A stretch of 64,000 nt of DNA, from contig CM074179.1 in assembly GCA_037179385.1 (NCBI GenBank), positions 2,294,001-2,358,000 on the forward strand, in the 5' to 3' direction. The translations under genes were made by a program, and so were the position numbers. Source of the DNA: Holothuria scabra. Taxonomy: Eukaryota > Echinodermata > Holothuroidea > Aspidochirotida > Holothuriidae. Each line of letters opens with the position of its first letter. Positions within the stretch are counted from its first letter, which is position 1. Below, in pieces: positions 24,042 through 35,914 of this stretch. Under the pieces are notes generated by a model. The model was given only the letters and a program-made list of their open reading frames with translations. It was not told the origin of the DNA and made no database searches.

Positions 24042-24300
24042 TTAACCCTTTACCATTGTTTGGGTCCTTTTGGACCCATACGGAGAGCCCGGCTGTCACC
24101 CATCTTTACTGTTTCACACGGAGCTCGAAACTGCGAGTAGCTACCCGAAAATTCGGCCACAACAACGAGAGGGACAGCAGTTTTAGGTCACAGGGTCAAT
24201 TGCCTACAGAAGCTGATGCGGGGGGTGCTACGTCTGCTTCTCCGCCCACTCCCGAGGCACACAAATATGCCACGATTGGAGCACAACGGTAAAGGGTTGA
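24042..24300 (+). mobile_element. TTAA MITE family B, copy 3
   Basis: TTAA on the left and TTGA on the right (a mutated TTAA), with termini CCCTTTACCATTGT and ACAACGGTAAAGGG. The subterminal palindrome GGGTCCTTTTGGACCC is at 24062-24077. A 78-codon frame without ATG (24056-24292) parallels that of the 10.1 kb copy. The element lies about 85 bp from copy 2. Confidence 0.9.
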
Positions 24301-25794
24301 ACTGAGATTGTGTTTGGATGAGGATGAGTATAAGACAGTTGTGGGAGGGGCTTAAATAAATATTGTAGGTTAGGAGGATTGAAATTGTCTGAGGTGAGAA
24401 AATTTTGCCTTTAAAACCAACAGAGGTACAGTACTGGCACCCTATCTGTCACGCTTTCAACTCACCAACGCTAGTTTGACGATGGTTGACCAACTGCAGT
24501 TGATCAACTACTTTTTCCATTGTTAATTTCAATAGGACCATGGTAACATGTCAATCATGTCTGCCGAGTCTGGCCCCAATCCTCAACTAGTCGATTCATT
24601 CAACAGTGTGTCTAGTCTCCTTTGTGTCCAGCAGAGGAAGTCCTATTGTATCGTAAAAGGATTTTTAACTTAAAAGTCAGGTTAATTTGAGCAAGAAAGG
24701 TGTGTGGATAAGTGAAGACAGAACAATAAACTATCTGCCGTATGATCGATAAAGTAGTAGCAAGTAGTATATTCCTACATATACTGTACGTACGATACTG
24801 TACTTACGATACTGGGCAAGTCTGCTTGAGCGTACTGTCAGTGCCGTAGGTGATCATGGTTGAAAAAAAATGGTAACCTCCTGACTGGAAAATTATGATC
24901 TTGCAGGGAGTTTCTTCAGTGTGAAAGAGGGAATAAATCAGCCATAGAGATATGGAACTTTTCCAAACATGAAGACTCATAGATTTTCTAGTTGAAAATA
25001 TGACAGGTCGCCCTTGCCGTTACTGTTTTTAGAGTCCGTACACAGTGTAATAGGACAAGCTGAGCGTCACTGGAAAATGAACAAAGTGACCTTACTCCAG
25101 TTTCGGTCAAGAGCGCGCGTGATAATAAATGAAAAAAAAATTATTTCATTTTTCCTTCTTCCAATAAAGCATTTGGAAGCTTGGCTAACCTCGGCTTCCG
25201 GATCGTTACTCCATCTCGCGCCGTGTGAAAGTACACTTTGACGAAAGGTTAACTAAAAGTTTTGTCACTGTAGTAGGCACCCCTTGCTTCGTATGTATCG
25301 TATTACCATAACCAGTTCAGGATGGAAATTATAAGGAATAGTTCGTTCATTTCACGAACGGAATATCGTAATATTTTCTTTCCAAAAGTGTAGATACAAC
25401 CATTAATACTGCAGAATTGTTTGCAGTCGATGTTACATGCCCTTTGATAATTTTTTCTTAGGCCAACATCGTGTTCTGTCTAGTTTTCATCCCCTAATCA
25501 TGTCGGAACATTTGCATTATTTTACTGGACTGGGTTGTTAGTTGCGTAAATTATGTACTGTCGCTACTATCCTGCTTCAACGAACCCGATGCAGAAAAAT
25601 CATGACAATCTTAGCAGTTCTGGGCAGCAAAACAATTGCACCCGATTAACGTTTCTTATGGTTCCTTTCTGATATAAATATCCCCATACAATTTTGGCAG
25701 TTCTTGTCCAGAACTTATGTCTTGTTTGGAAAGAATCTGCAACTGAAATGCACTTAAGTCAGATCCCCCAAAAATCCACGTTCGCAGAGATTTG

Positions 25795-26000
25795 TGATGT
25801 CATTTCTTGGTGAATTTAGCACGGGGCTCGCCCAGCTGCACTAGCCTGCTATATAAGCTTGTGAAGTGCGATCATCGTAACACAAACTCAGTGGGAAAAT
25901 CTGTCTCCAGACCGAGTATTTTCACACACTAAATCCCATACGCGAAGGCGCGAGTTGTGATTGGCTGGCTAGAATCAACGCAATTGAACCAATCACGATG
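25795..26000 (+). promoter_or_regulatory. Promoter-like cluster: CRE-like site, TATA box, CCAAT boxes
   Basis: TGATGTCA (25795-25802) resembles a CRE. TATATAAG (25850-25857) is a good TATA box. GTGATTGG (25957-25964) and CCAATCAC (25989-25996) are CCAAT boxes in opposite orientation. A TTTTGGCGGGAAG word at 26565-26577 matches an E2F site. The combination is suggestive, but no coding exon follows that I can recognise. Confidence 0.3.
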
Positions 26001-26639
26001 CACAAGCCAATTTAAATTTTGCAGTGGATCGTATCGATACGATGTCACCGAGAAAAATACGACGCCTTGTTTGGCGGTAAAAACGGACACGCACGTAAGT
26101 CTACTGCATGCGTGGGCCAAGAAGTTTGCTGCCGGAGACCACGTGCATCGTTCTTTACGTTTGCAATGACGTAGTATGACAACATTGCAGAAGTCCCACT
26201 GTATATAACATTACGAAAGGAATGCTGGGAATGGCTTTATTTATGCAAAAAATAACCATCGAAACACACAAGATTCTAGGTGCTGCTTGCACAAAACGTG
26301 CACCGATAATATGCTAAGCTGGGGGATCTGAAAAAACAGCGAAACACTGCTACTCAATAGTCTGTACTACGTGTATGTGTTTTGTGTAGCACAGCTTGCA
26401 CAGCAGCTTACGCGGTGCTTTCTGAGAGACTGCAAGGAATACATCTTCAATGCAATTTTAAATATAATGGCAGGTAATACTACAGGGTTTTAGCGGAAAA
26501 TATCAAACAATTACTCCCATGGCGGGGGTAAAATTTATACGTTTTTAATTATTAATGTATCCCGTTTTGGCGGGAAGTTGAAGGATTGAGTAATTACGGG
26601 AATTTTTCACGACACCAAGAGCAAGTTTCAAGTATATTT

Positions 26640-26778
26640 TAGCCTCTTTTTCCAGTTTGCATATTATCGGTGGTAATGGCCAGCTGATGAGCAGAATTTT
26701 ACCAATGCCGATTATTAACCGACAATGGAATAATCGGCCCTATGCCGATTACTTAACAGGTGATCGGTCGAACACTAG
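26640..26778. mobile_element. Partial ATCGGC-type repeat end
   Basis: Words ATGCCGATTA (twice), GGAATAATCGGCC and the end GATCGGTCGAACACTAG look like one terminus of a DNA-transposon-derived repeat. The partner terminus is not found with confidence. Confidence 0.35.
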
Positions 26779-26919
26779 ATTAAATGTAATTTTACGGTGA
26801 GGGACTTTCTATTCCTAAAAGTTGTTCATAGTTATATTGCTGTATGAAGCCCTCTGTAGTATCAGTGCTGTAGTGCACTGTGCACATTCATGACTGCTTT
26901 TTGTTTCTGTACGGACAGG

Positions 26920-27091
26920 CATGGCTGGAAAAAACCAGCAATTTGGGAATGTCATTGCAGGGAAATTTTGGTATTTGGAGGGAAATTTGACTACTTTTGT
27001 ATGTAAACATGTGAAGTCTTTGGGAAATTTTGATTTGTTTTCTGGGAAATTTGATTTGCTTGCAGGGAAATTTATATTTTTTCCAGCCCTG
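26920..27091 (+). mobile_element. hAT MITE with perfect 8-bp target duplication
   Basis: The ends CATGGCTGGAAAAAA and TTTTTTCCAGCCCTG are flanked on both sides by CGGACAGG (26912-26919 and 27092-27099). The interior repeats GGGAAATTT about five times at intervals of 20-45 bp. Frames on both strands here are by-products of that repeat. Confidence 0.9.
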
Positions 27092-27434
27092 CGGACAGGG
27101 ATCACTCATGAAACAATGTTCCGCACTCAACTGTACACAGCAGTACCCTGTACAACTAGATACTATTTTCAATGAAGGACTGATAATCCCCTCGCTATCG
27201 ATCGGCCAGCCTCCCTATTGAAATTTCGCAGTGCTTTGTGCCTCAATGTTGTACGTGAAAAGAGAGTGCAACGTTGACTAACAATGGGAGGAACTTCAAA
27301 GGAAATATCAGGAAGGAGGAGGGGTCGTTGATTCGAGTTGACTCCAAGTTGACACAGAAAAGATTCGACTAGTTGATCAACGTCTGCCAAGTTGAAAGTC
27401 AACTTGGGGTGTGACAGATACAGCGCCGGTACTG

Positions 27435-28226
27435 TAAGCCTAAAGGAATGACATATTGGCTGGGCTGTTATGGGGGCTACACTCTACTGTGCAGTATGTA
27501 TCTATGAGAGACCCCTAGGCCAGATCATACAATATTGTAAATTTGACTATCATTCATGGGATAAGAAAGGGGCGTAAGCTGGTAACAAAAAGTAAGTTAT
27601 TATGGGTACACCTTATGATAATTTTGTAAGCACAACATCATATTAAATCATGTACCTTCTTTTTTTTTTTATAATCATTCAACAAGTCCTTATCTCACTA
27701 CATAGCAGCTGTTGTCTGAATTCATGGTCTGTACAATACCTAGTATAACAACACCTTCCCATGATTTTCTTTTTACTCAAGAATTGTTTTTGAAATCTGA
27801 TACATAGAGTGATATAACAGGATGCAAAACTGTGATACATGTGGTTAAATGATCATAACAATGAAAGTTTTTTCATGTTTCATAAATTATCAAATCTGTC
27901 CAGAATTGAGAAATCTGTTTGTCAACTCTCAAGCTTTCTTCTGAGAGAGGTCAAATTTCAATGGTATGCTTTATGTACTAAACCTTTTTTTTTCTTTTTC
28001 TGGAAGGGGAGATAAATGAAGATGTTGGCAAATTTTTAGGAAGAGGTAGGAATTTTTAGGTAGGTAGTAGAGGAGGAGATATTCCACCAGCCTGCCATTG
28101 GGCAAGTCTGGACTATAACAAACATTGGTATAGAAACACCTGAAAAAAGTATTAATCAGTGTTTGCAATGCTTTTACTATTTCAGAATTACCTTACCATC
28201 TGACCTCTTTCAGTAAGTTTTATTTA
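27435..28226. other. Unassigned DNA
   Basis: No gene or recognised repeat. It separates the 3 kb unit from the Helentron-like element. Confidence 0.5.
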
Positions 28227-30854
28227 AACAAGACGAACGTCTAGACGAGTTGCGGTGCCGACAAACCAAGTCGTCTTATACTTTTAAGGTGATTTTATAT
28301 TTTAGGGTGACAAAAGTCGAAGACATTAGAGCTTTATTCAGTTACATTTGAGAACGGTTAACTGCTTGGCTTTTATCCGTTTCAAATATTCATTTAGCGA
28401 TGAAGAAATGGAGATGTAGGCTACTTTGTCTTTCGTAGCAACTGTCTTTACAACTTGAGCAGTATAAAAGTGAGAAGTCTAGTCAGTTTGCTTCCGAAAC
28501 AGTAATTGTGACGATCACAATCATATTGGCTTAACACTGGTCTAAAATTACCTCCAGGGTAACTTCAAGTAAGATATTTGGTAAAATAGTTGTGAAACTA
28601 CTACCAAGATTGGATCCACCTAACACTTTGAAAAAGGGGAGATGAAATATAGAGAAAGAACTTGATGGGCAGTTCAATGTGAGTGTCCTGATGGGTCCAG
28701 AGGGCGAAGCACTGGAAGCTCATGAGTTTTAAAGTTTTGCGACGTATTAACGTAGTATTTTAACGGTAATATTATTGTCAAAAATAATTTATATTCTGGG
28801 GTACATGTAAGAAAATTTGAAAAGTTGGGGGACTATTGAAGAATCAGCATTTCCAATCCAATTCCAAAATATTTTCAAAAAGAAGAGCCTTTATTGAGCC
28901 TTTGAGAAGCCTCGTGCACGATGAAATTGAGGTGTGTGTGTGTGGGGGGGGCAATATGCATCCATTTTTTCATTGGTGGCGCTGATCCCCCTAAGACTCT
29001 TCCCCGTGTTCGTCGCCACTGGCGTGATATAAATTGACGACTGCTGGTGAATTTATTTTTCAAACTCATTTTTTCCTCAGTTTACATTGAGAGACGAACG
29101 AAATGAATTACTTGACGTACTCTGACACTCCTTTGTTCGATGATCGTCCTATGTTCAGACTTCGGACAATCCAATGATGCATTAAACTGATGTAAAGGGT
29201 GTCGGAATTTACCATAGGAGGCCGGAATTGTCAGAAGAAAGGGATGAAATAACGGACCGTCATTTATGATGTTTGTTGTTTTCTAAATTCTTTATGTTTC
29301 AGTTATCCCAACGCTGAACTGACCTAAGTTGGGGGGGGGGTGTCGACAAGACCAAATTCTGGCGGGGGTCCTCCCCCCGATCTTTCGGGGACCGGAGACT
29401 GTACAAAAGAACTGAAAAGTTAAGTGAGACTGCCTTGTTTGGTGTCTTCCGTCTGTTTTCATGTGCGTCACTGATCTTACAGTTTATCAGCTGTGATTAA
29501 GTGAAAGTAGATTAAGCACGATGTATAAAATTAGACGACAATGTTGATGTCAAATCCGGGATTTGAATTCACGACTTTACATCTGAAAGAGTTTCTTGGT
29601 GGATTTATGCTTTTTTTAGTACAAAAACATTTTTAAGTACAAAATTTATCTATATTTTTCGGGGGTGGGGGTGGTGTTCTTCTATCTGTGATTATATGTC
29701 TGGTTAATGTTAAGATCTTTGCCTTCGAGAACGATCAGTGGTTTGATTTGGGACTGTTTATTAAAACCATCCAAATTGCATGGATTATAGTGGACAATGA
29801 AATAACTAACTACAAATCGAGAAGATTTTATTCTTGTGACTATGGAACTGTAAATTTAATCTAAAGATTAAGGTACAGTGTTATTGTTTGTATTGTATTG
29901 ATGTGGTTGTAGTTCAAATATTTTACAAATGGATCATTTCTTGTAAGGAATAGACTGTTTAGCTGCTTTCAGTGACAACTGCTATAGGCGGGTGAGCAAG
30001 CGAACATTGAACATTTGTTGACAGGCTGAACTTTCCATACATACCATACGCATGACTCATCTCTCACAAAAAATGGTCAAGGACGTGCACAAGCAGCCAA
30101 GTCTGTTGTCACACGTTCATATCCTATAGACTTTTCTACTATGTGAAAACTGAGTTTTTGAAAGCTTTAGGTCAAAAGGCAACCTATCAAAATACCAACG
30201 GTCAACATTTGCCGTCTTGGGCACCTTTAGATTAATAACCTCACAAGGTGTGCTGTTATGCAACTTAAAATTTTTCGCAATTTTAGAAATCTTTGCATCA
30301 CCCGGTAAGACGACTGACCTACAACAACTCATCTATCGTGTTGGGCATAAGATATTATTTCTTTGGAAATTGTATTTTGTTTTTTTCGCCTAAACTTTTT
30401 CGTTTTCATCGTTCCTTACATTTTCATAATTTGGATAAGGATTAACAACCTTTTAAGGTCCGGATGATTTCAGTTGTGTACAAACTGTTCTTCGACTTTT
30501 CAAATGTTTTCAAGTTATTCGCATTATTTATTAATATTTATCACCCGTCGCACCCGGCCGAAGTTAATCACATAATTTAATTTGAATTTTGAAATAATTA
30601 TACGCTGGAATGGAACATTATTTTCGTAATGATAACGAAATTTGATTATTTAATTCATTTGCTGTTGTTTACTCTCCTGGACATAGACTATACCAAACTT
30701 TAGTTGGAACATGTAACCGAGTTTTACCAAGGTTAGTACATTACGGTTATTTCAATAATTAATGTAGGGATGTATTGACAATGTTGCAATGCTTCAAACA
30801 TATTAAAACCTACTGCACACCTGGCGAAGTAGAAATTGAATGTTCTTCACCTAA

Positions 30855-30942
30855 GTTACTGCCCTTCACCCCCATACTTTCTTTTTCTTAGTTGCCAACC
30901 TTTCCTTTCTAAATTAAAAATCTTTGAACCCTTCTTAGGCAT
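30855..30942 (-). pseudogene. Helentron protein N-terminal remnant
   Basis: On the minus strand an ATG at 30942 opens a frame beginning MPKKGSKIFNLERKGWQLRK and continuing RKYGGEGQ, nearly the same as the start of the Helentron protein at 53574. It then runs into unrelated sequence. Here the frame is uninterrupted through the lysine and arginine run, whereas the 53.6 kb copy has lost one A there. A 19-bp tandem duplication around the start places an extra, out-of-frame ATG upstream that stops after eight codons. Confidence 0.6.
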
Positions 30943-31621
30943 TGTAACCCTTCTCAGGCATTGTTATATTCTCCACATAATTTTAAAGTTTAAAATAACA
31001 AATTTACCATAACCAGACACCTTGATATAACACAAATATTAATACTCGCCAACTCATACAAATAATATTTACCTACCACTAACAATGTTTCCCTCCAACA
31101 GAAACTTACTTTGTGAATACTGTCGTTAGTGTGAGGAATCCACACAGCCCTTTAAAGTCACAAAAACAGTGAACAAAACTCCTCTAAACTATCAAACTTT
31201 TTACTCCACCGCAACCCCGACCATGCCACTTGAAAAGAATAAATCCCTACAAAGAAATCCTCATATAAATACTAAAAATTCACTAAACACCAATCTGTAA
31301 TGAATTAAAAAAAAAAAACAACCAAAATGATGGCGCTGTGTTAAATTAACAAACAACCTTTTCCCCAGAGTATATACGGACCTGGTTTTTCCGCAAGATT
31401 GTTACTAAAAATAGAACACGTTTGCGAATTTTACATGAAAAAACCCCCAAATTTACACTCTCACGAAAGTCATATTTCCACCAAAATTTAAAAACACGAA
31501 AGAGAAGTACCATCCCTACAAATTGCACTAAACCTTATTTCGATACCACAAAGCATCTACAAGAAGATAGAAATAAAGTGCCGGAAAAGTCAGAAATTGA
31601 CATCGCGAGAGTAACTGCATT

Positions 31622-31657
31622 AGTTGCGGTGCTGCCTGCAAGGCAGGCACCGCAGCT
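31622..31657 (-). repeat. Terminal hairpin of left Helentron copy
   Basis: AGTTGCGGTGC and GCACCGCAGCT pair over 11 bases with one wobble-type change. The loop contains a smaller TGCCTGCAAGGCA palindrome. It corresponds to the hairpin at 52346-52381. Confidence 0.8.
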
Positions 31658-31662
31658 AAAAA

Positions 31663-32098
31663 TGATACCATTGAAGTGCATTTATTGAAGGGTTGAACAA
31701 TCATTGAGTCACAAACCAATCAAAGATGTATTTTCTCAAATCTCTGGAGCATACAAAGGTATGATGAACACCATCCCTGCCAAATGTCAAGAGGTGTTAT
31801 TTGTTTGAAGTACACAAAGTAATCATTTTATTGGTCAATTTGGTAAGAGTAGCAATTCTCAACTTGTCACACTACAGTAGTTTAAAGCAGTCAGGTTTTA
31901 GCAACTTGTACAAAAATACACCAGTCTGGACTTTCTGTTGCAGGAGGTTTATGGTAGAGTCTACTACAAACACAACAGAAGCCATACAGGAAGGGCAGGT
32001 CTGTGGGAATCAAATCCTCAGAGAATATTAATATAAAGTAATAACATAAGTATCAAGACCTTCACTTACAAAATAACCTCATTTCATTATCCTTAACT
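31663..32098. other. Unassigned DNA
   Basis: Flanking DNA between the left Helentron and a diverged family A MITE. Nothing recognised. Confidence 0.5.
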
Positions 32099-32345
32099 TT
32101 AAAAGCCTAATCCTCACACTCCAAACAAACTTGTTCTAATTCATTTCTTCTAACCTAAGTCACTCCCACAATTTTCAAAAATATATCCTCCTGCATCCTC
32201 AGTTTATTTGCTTCATGGTGAGTATACATACAAGACCCTATGTGTGACTATAATCAAAACACTCTTAAGTAGAGTGCATGCTTTTTAAATAAGCTTTGGC
32301 CAAATTTTAATATTTTTAAACAGCAGTTTGACTGATGTCAGTGAC
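32099..32345 (+). mobile_element. TTAA MITE family A, diverged copy
   Basis: It starts TTAA then AAGCCTAATCCTCACACTCC and keeps family words such as TTTATTTGCTTCATGGTGAG, AATCAAAACACTCTTAAG and TAAGCTTTGGCC, but the right terminus is not recognisable. It is older than the other copies. Confidence 0.65.
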
Positions 32346-32590
32346 ACCATTCAAAGGTACAAAGGAAGTTTAACAGACAATCTGCTTTTAGAAAGTTATA
32401 TGGTCAACCACATTCATACATATTGATAATTATAACACAGAGGTTTGAGCAAAGGTTGTAAACCATTAGGCTATTACACCACAATGTTGTCCTATGAAAT
32501 ATAGAATTCTTTCATAATTTATTCCAACAAACTATGAGGAGGTCATGTGTCTGGTTACAGTAAGTCAGAGTGGGAGTATAGGACTGAGTC

Positions 32591-32695
32591 AGCATGAGTG
32601 CATTTGGCCTTGGTCCAGCATGAGTGCATTTGGCCTGGGTCCAGCATGAGTGCATTTGGCCATGGGTCCAGCATGAGTGCATTTGGCCTGGGTCA
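32591..32695. repeat. 26-bp minisatellite, four units
   Basis: Units of AGCATGAGTGCATTTGGCCT plus a TGGGTCC ending start at 32591, 32617, 32643 and 32670. They are nearly identical, and the third unit is one base longer. Confidence 0.95.
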
Positions 32696-33639
32696 CTGGA
32701 GTCAAGTACTTAGTACCCAGCAGGTACTATGCCAAAATGGACATCCTTTACCTTCATTAGAATCTAAAACGAGCAAGAACAAGGACCAGCTTTTAGGAAA
32801 ACTTTGCAAACTGTAGACCTCTGGCAACCTTCATGTCAACCTTTCAGTCTACTGTTTGACCAAGATCATCAAAATATTTGCTACCAAATTTTTATCTTAA
32901 TGACAAAATTACCAATACACATAAAAAAATACAGAGTATGGTACTACATGTACAAACTGTACAGTATGTACAAGTATACATTACTGTAGTTACATGTACA
33001 GTAAAATATTAGTTTCACAAACCAGGGAATGGCTAGTTCCCTGCACTAACTACTGTACGGTGTACACAACTGCTAACCCATACCATACATATCAATCATT
33101 ACTTAATGACTCAATCTAAATATTTACTACCAAATTTCAAATATGAAGACATTTTAATGCACATAAATCCCAATTAAGTGAAATACTATCAGTTTCACAA
33201 GCTTCACTGAACAGTTACAATTTGTCAGTATAGTTCACTGTACATTCAAGTCACACCAAGTGTGAGGAATCAGCCTTGTACTGTTCAATGACAGTACCAA
33301 ACAAAAGATACAGGACAACAGCAAATGATGCTTTCCGTGATTTGGTGTCATTTTCACACACCTCACGTTCACATTTTGAAAGCCTATCTTTCAATGCAGC
33401 CCTAACACACCTGCATTTGTTGTCTATTTTTAGTTCAAAATATTACAGAAGGTTTCCAGTTTACAGCTTAGTGTAATTGGATCGGTTGGACGCATGATGT
33501 GGTATGCTACAGTATTAGAGTATTAAAACCAAGTTCAATTATAGACATGTACTTAACAAATCATTATGTACATTGTACAGAAACACTTCAATGGTGTTTT
33601 AAAACTTTTTTACTTAACATAAGTAACATAAGCAGGCAA
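32696..33639. other. Unassigned DNA
   Basis: AT-rich with many TGTACAGTA-like words. No gene recognised. Confidence 0.5.
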
Positions 33640-33965
33640 GCTAGGTTTTTACTCAGAAGAAGATGGGTTAAATCCACCCCCCCCCCCCCTTCATTTTCCA
33701 TAAAAATATGAAAATTACCAATGTTTTGGTTTCTTACTCAAAAGAGGGAAATATTGCAGCAATATTTGAACATCAATAAATAGACTTTTTAAAACCCTTA
33801 AAATTGTACAAGGGCTGTGAAGCATGCTTTTGTCCCTCAACCCAATCATAACTTAAGCCTGAGACAGCATCAATTTGGGCTTGGTGTTTACAGTACCAGT
33901 AATAAATCCCTGCCCCCCCCCCCCTTTTGTGTTTCTGGTGGAATCCCTGGTACAGAACCCCCAGG
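33640..33965 (+). repeat. Dispersed C-rich repeat E, copy 3
   Basis: Two C runs (about 33669-33680 and 33912-33923) bracket the E words TTCATTTTCCATAAAAA, GCAGCAATATTTGAACATCA, GCTTTTGTCCCTCAACCCAA and CAATTTGGGCTTGGTGTTTA. It ends TTTTGTGTTTCTGGTGGAAT followed by CCCTGG. Confidence 0.65.
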
Positions 33966-33997
33966 ATTAATCTCTAAAAACAACCAAAAAATGAGTT

Positions 33998-34252
33998 TTA
34001 AAGTAGGATTGCAGTCATCCCAACCTGAATTAAAAGTATTAGTCTACCCTGTGTCATGAACGGCTCTTTTGAATCATGTGACAATATTTCTGCTCCTAAA
34101 TTGAGAATTTTACTATGAGAAATTAATTGCTTGATTTGCATGTGAAATGTCAAAGTGTTCTTAATTAGAAACTTTAAAGCGAAATAAGATCGTGAGATTG
34201 CCCTGCAGCTTTGTTTCAAAAGAAGTCTGGGGAGACTGTTCATGCCCTTTGA
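33998..34252 (+). mobile_element. TTAA MITE family C, copy 2
   Basis: It starts TTAA then AGTAGGATTGCAGTCATCCC and ends GGGGAGACTGTTCATGCCCT then TTGA, a one-base variant of TTAA. The internal CATGTGACAATATTTCTGCTC and CATGTGAAATGTCAAAGTG follow the order of the 23.3 kb copy. Confidence 0.8.
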
Positions 34253-35011
34253 CATTCCATCCACTAGCCTGGAAATTATTCAAATTTTAGTTTTCCCTGG
34301 CTTTCCAGGACTCCAAGGACTTGTTAACCCCTGTGAAATACTAGATATACTGTTACAAAATTATTTTTTTAAACATGCTAACTTATTTATTCTTTCTGCA
34401 CTCTCTAAAATAATGCCACAGTACTCCTTTTCAAAATTTACATTTGTGCATCAAATATTAATTACCTTCAACAACATAAAAACTGTTACTATAGCAACAC
34501 CATGGCCATGGCAACCAGTCATCAAACAAAAACGTAGTACATCCGTTAGTCTCATTTTCACCCAAAGAAACTTAATTGTAATGAGATATTGAGGAAGTTG
34601 TTCCTCCAGTCAAGGAACGTTTTTCTTATTTGCTTTATTTCCATGTCCAACTACAACAACTTTCAGATGTATGGTGACTGAACCACCAAGAGCGGAAAAA
34701 CAAGGCTGGCAAAACAACAGTACCTCTAAGACTGTGGCATGCTCTGTCTATAAAATAAAACCACAACAAATAAAATGCCCTTTACCACTTTTTATAAACT
34801 GGATGAAATCAAACTATACATGTTCTACCACTTCTCACATAGACAACAAGGCATACCAATGGGCCTACATACTTAGTATACTCACATGATCATATTGATA
34901 AAGCACACTGCCAGCTTCTGATGACTGAGGGACACACTGTCATGTACATGTAGGTACATCTAGATGTTTTGACATACTGTATTCCGACATTTCTATGTTG
35001 CGACAAAACAA
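34253..35011. other. Unassigned DNA
   Basis: A 116-codon frame at 34242-34592 has no known motif. No other structure is recognised. Confidence 0.45.
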
Positions 35012-35110
35012 GGCCAAAGTACCCTTTATCAACGCCAAAGTACATCTTCATCAGAGCCAAAGTACATTTTTATTGGTGCCAAAGTACAATTTCATTGGGG
35101 CCAAGGTACA
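35012..35110. repeat. About 22-bp degenerate tandem repeat
   Basis: GCCAAAGTACA-type units begin at about 35013, 35034, 35056, 35078 and 35100, each followed by a variable TTTATTGG-like half. Confidence 0.85.
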
Positions 35111-35323
35111 TATTGTCATAATTACATGAGAGAAGTCGGGGCACAGAGATGTCAGAGCATAGGGATGTCCCTGTTATATCCGTCTTGGAATCTTCAGACA
35201 TGACGTGTAATTTTTGCACACCATTTAGGCAGTGACTCTCATTAAATCACTGTGAGGAGTGTGATTTTAGCACACCTAGATGAATATGGGAACTCATGAG
35301 TGAAAATAGGCCTAGATATTAAG

Positions 35324-35624
35324 TTAAAGGCCCATTTCTCTCATCCCAAACAGTACCAATTCTCCTAACCTTCTTACTGAAGCCCCTCCCACCATTGTCT
35401 GAAATTCATCCTCATCCATACACAATCTCAGCTTATTGCTTCAGGGTGAGTAGGAAAACTCAATTTATATAATCAAAACACTCTAAGTACGTTCATGCTG
35501 TGTTATATAAGCTTTGGCACTCTGCATTGTTTGAATTAGCTGTCAATCAAAGAGCTGAGCCAATTGAGAATTTTGGTACCCAGGAACCAAAATTGTAGTT
35601 TGGGGTGAGAGGTTTGGCCCTTAT
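35324..35624 (+). mobile_element. TTAA MITE family A, copy 6
   Basis: TTAA then AGGCCCATTTCTCTCATCCC on the left, and GGGGTGAGAGGTTTGGCCC then TTAT (one base from TTAA) on the right. It keeps the family middle GCTGTCAATCAAAGAGCTGA. Length is 301 bp. Confidence 0.9.
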
Positions 35625-35914
35625 AACAGCACACCTACAATATCACAATCCTTAATATCCTGAGGAACACTTGTGACTTGAAGTGCACCTGGAAAATCTT
35701 AAACTCAAGGCCTGCATGTCTATGCTATACTGTACATCTCAGAATAGTGCCACCATCCATTGCCACCATCTGTTAAAAAGTGGAAGGTACGGAAAATATA
35801 ATCTTCTCATGATTCTTCCCAAGGTTGCTCTTGAACAAGAAAAAGATTTGAGATTGAATCTTAATGAGGATGAGTTCTAGACAGGTATAGGAGGGGCCAA
35901 GAGGTGAACTACTT

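Larger units (their letters stand above)
23211..24414 (-). mobile_element. TTAA MITE family A copy 4, split by three TTAA insertions
   Basis: The left part (TTAA at 23211, CAATACTCACTCCAAAATAC, then TCTCAATTGGCACAGC) and the right part (ACTGAGATTGTGTTTGGATG through TTAA at 24411) are the two halves of one reversed family A element. They are separated by a family C copy (23285-23550) and two family B copies (23699-23956, 24042-24300). Each insertion sits at TTAA or a one-base variant. Across the family C insertion the host reads CACAGC, TTAA, then TTTGATTGACAGC, which fits family A uninterrupted. Confidence 0.8.
24431..27434. mobile_element. About 3-kb unit with inverted termini
   Basis: The left edge reads TA then CAGTACTGGCACCCTATCTG. 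The right edge, inverted, reads CAGTACCGGCGCTGTATCTG, also next to TA. Beyond that both ends contain GTTGATCAACTA-like words. This fits a DNA transposon with a TA duplication, although the superfamily is not clear and no transposase frame is visible. The interior is richer in CpG than its neighbours between about 25.0 and 26.6 kb and includes a hAT MITE. A host segment caught between two inverted repeats is the alternative. Confidence 0.6.
28227..31662 (-). mobile_element. Short Helentron-like element (left copy)
   Basis: Its 3' end (28227-28295) is the reverse complement of the end at 58566-58634: AACAAGACGAACGTCTAGAC, then GAGTTGCGGTGCC and AAGTCGTCTTATAC. Its 5' end (about 30870-31662) is the reverse complement of 52340-53640 apart from a SINE present only in the other copy. 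Similarity stops sharply outside both ends. The middle is unlike the long copy and mostly non-coding. A 71-codon minus frame (30117-30332) has no domain I know. This fits a non-autonomous relative that shares ends with a coding element. Confidence 0.6.

Noticed and set aside
32591..32695. CRISPR-like array
   Set aside because: Units are contiguous without unique spacers. It is a simple minisatellite in an animal genome.
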